A stretch of DNA of 5,641 nt from Solirubrobacterales bacterium (lineage in GTDB: Bacteria; Actinomycetota; Thermoleophilia; Solirubrobacterales; Solirubrobacteraceae). A program made the translations under genes and the position numbers. Numbering within the stretch: position 1 is the first letter of the stretch; every line of letters begins with the position of its first letter. Shown here piece after piece: positions 4,720 to 5,641 of this stretch. The stretch lies in NCBI GenBank assembly GCA_019240015.1, contig JAFAZB010000314.1, forward strand, positions 1-5,641, written 5' to 3'. The notes under the pieces are model-generated. The model was given only the letters and a program-made list of their open reading frames with translations, searched no databases and was not told where the DNA came from.

Positions 4720-5641
4720 TCAGCCTGGGGGCGAGAGCTGGGCGCGAGGATGCGCCTCGAAATACACCTCGCGCAGGCGTTCGGCCGACAGATGGGTGTA
4801 GATCTGCGTGGTGCCGATGTCGGCGTGGCCGAGCATCTCCTGGAGCGAGCGCAGATCGCAGCCGCCGGCCAGCAAGTGGGTCGCAAACGTGTGCCGCAGC
4901 GTGTGCGGACTCATCCTGCGCTCCAGCCCGGCGGCGCGGGCGTGTCGCTGGACGATCTTGTAGAGGCCCTGGCGGGATAGGCCCCCGCCGCGGAGGTTGA
5001 GGAACACCCGCGGCTCGTCGCGGAGGCCGACCAGCCTGGGGCGACTGTCGCTCAGATAGCGGTTCAAGCTCTCGATCGCCTTGGAGCCGATCGGCACGAT
5101 CCGCTCCTTCGAGCCCTTGCCGCGCGCCCTCAGGAACCCGCCTTCGAGATCGAGCTCGGACAGCTGCAGCGAGATCACCTCGCTCGCGCGCAGGCCGCAG
5201 GCATACATCGTCTCGAGCAACGCGCGGTCGCGCAGCGCGCCCGCGGACGAGCCGCGCGGCGCGGCGAGCAACCGGCCCACCTCGTCGCGGCTCAGGACCC
5301 GCGGAAGCCTGGCGCGGGTCCTGGGGGGACGCAGCTCGCTGGTGGGGTCGCTCTCCATGATCTGCTCGCGGCGCAGGTGGCGGTAGAAGGAGCGCAGGCA
5401 TGCGATCTTGCGCTGCAACGTCGCCGGTGCGACCGGGGGCTTGCCCTCGCGGCCGACGGCCAGCTCCGTGAAGAACGCCTCGACGTCGCCCGGGGATAGC
5501 TCGAGCGGATTGAGCCCGTGCCTGCCGATGTAGTCGCCGAACTGCTGTAGATCGGACCGGTAGGCCTCGAGCGTGTTGCGCGACAGGCCGCGCTCGAGCT
5601 CCAATGAGGCGAGGAAATCGAGCGTCAGCTCGGTCAGCCTT
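4720..5641 (-). CDS. xerD: Tyrosine site-specific recombinase XerD, 5' end cut by window edge
   Basis: The frame is open to the right edge, with 306 residues visible (numbered here from the codon at 5640-5638). The catalytic set is complete: R151 in ACGLRASEV, K175 in GKGSKER, H246 and R249 in PHTLRHTFATHLL, H272 in LGHADIGTTQ, and nucleophile Y281 in IYTHL. Spacings match E. coli XerD closely. The N-terminal SAM-like core-binding domain starts with FLASLELERGLSRNTLEAY (9-27), typical of the first residues of Xer proteins, so only a few residues are missing. TTG 5604 is not the start, since it would cut off this conserved beginning. XerD with XerC resolves chromosome dimers at dif during division. 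XerC or another Xer paralogue cannot be excluded, but the deoB neighbourhood favours XerD. No dif-like site is seen. A 38-base gap separates it from the lipoprotein gene. Confidence 0.92.
   Translation of the reverse strand, partial: RLTELTLDFLASLELERGLSRNTLEAYRSDLQQFGDYIGRHGLNPLELSPGDVEAFFTELAVGREGKPPVAPATLQRKIACLRSFYRHLRREQIMESDPTSELRPPRTRARLPRVLSRDEVGRLLAAPRGSSAGALRDRALLETMYACGLRASEVISLQLSELDLEGGFLRARGKGSKERIVPIGSKAIESLNRYLSDSRPRLVGLRDEPRVFLNLRGGGLSRQGLYKIVQRHARAAGLERRMSPHTLRHTFATHLLAGGCDLRSLQEMLGHADIGTTQIYTHLSAERLREVYFEAHPRAQLSPPG

Noticed and set aside
5602..5604. TTG as start of xerD
   Set aside because: The frame stays open upstream and encodes the conserved FLASLELERGLS beginning of Xer proteins, so the true start lies beyond the edge.
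4720..5641. Phage or integron integrase, sign of a mobile element
   Set aside because: Compact Xer-length protein, Xer-type motifs, housekeeping neighbours, and no att-like repeats or cargo genes.

Overview
The window is GC-rich bacterial chromosome, with most codon third positions G or C and several GTG starts. Gene content and style fit a high-GC Actinomycetota. A deep lineage such as Thermoleophilia (Solirubrobacterales) is my best guess, but it is inferred from style and not proven. I see no mobile element, CRISPR array, tRNA or rRNA. This is a housekeeping, DNA-maintenance neighbourhood and I found no undescribed defence or biosynthetic system.

Layout from left to right. A minus-strand block holds recO (863-1582), followed downstream by a dGTPase-like HD phosphohydrolase, dgt (798 down to 1, cut by the left edge). 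A 146-base divergent intergenic region (1583-1728) carries a good -10 box for a small plus-strand glutaredoxin-family gene (1729-1983). That gene converges on a second minus-strand block across a short GC-rich gap with a hairpin (2010-2030). The second block, in transcription order, is xerD (5' end beyond the right edge, stop at 4720), a small predicted lipoprotein (4681-4112), deoB (4115-2928) and mutM (2935-2057). The last three overlap by 4 and 8 bases and look translationally coupled. Coding density is very high and no gene-free stretch exceeds 300 bases.

How the genes fit together. RecO (recombinational repair), MutM (8-oxoguanine excision) and XerD (chromosome dimer resolution) act on DNA itself. 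Dgt (dNTP hydrolysis) and DeoB (deoxyribose-1-P to deoxyribose-5-P) act on the nucleotide and deoxynucleoside pool. The glutaredoxin could supply reducing power, for example to a reductase. The xerD-deoB neighbourhood resembles the Bacillus subtilis order ripX(xerD)-drm(deoB)-pupG, here with a lipoprotein gene inserted and mutM where the nucleoside phosphorylase would be.

The most interesting signal is regulatory. The dgt and lipoprotein genes share a near-identical 19-base element (CAGAATCGG at the same distance from a GTG start) and lack Shine-Dalgarno sequences, which suggests leaderless promoters. At the lipoprotein gene, this element lies in one arm of a perfect 9-bp inverted repeat.
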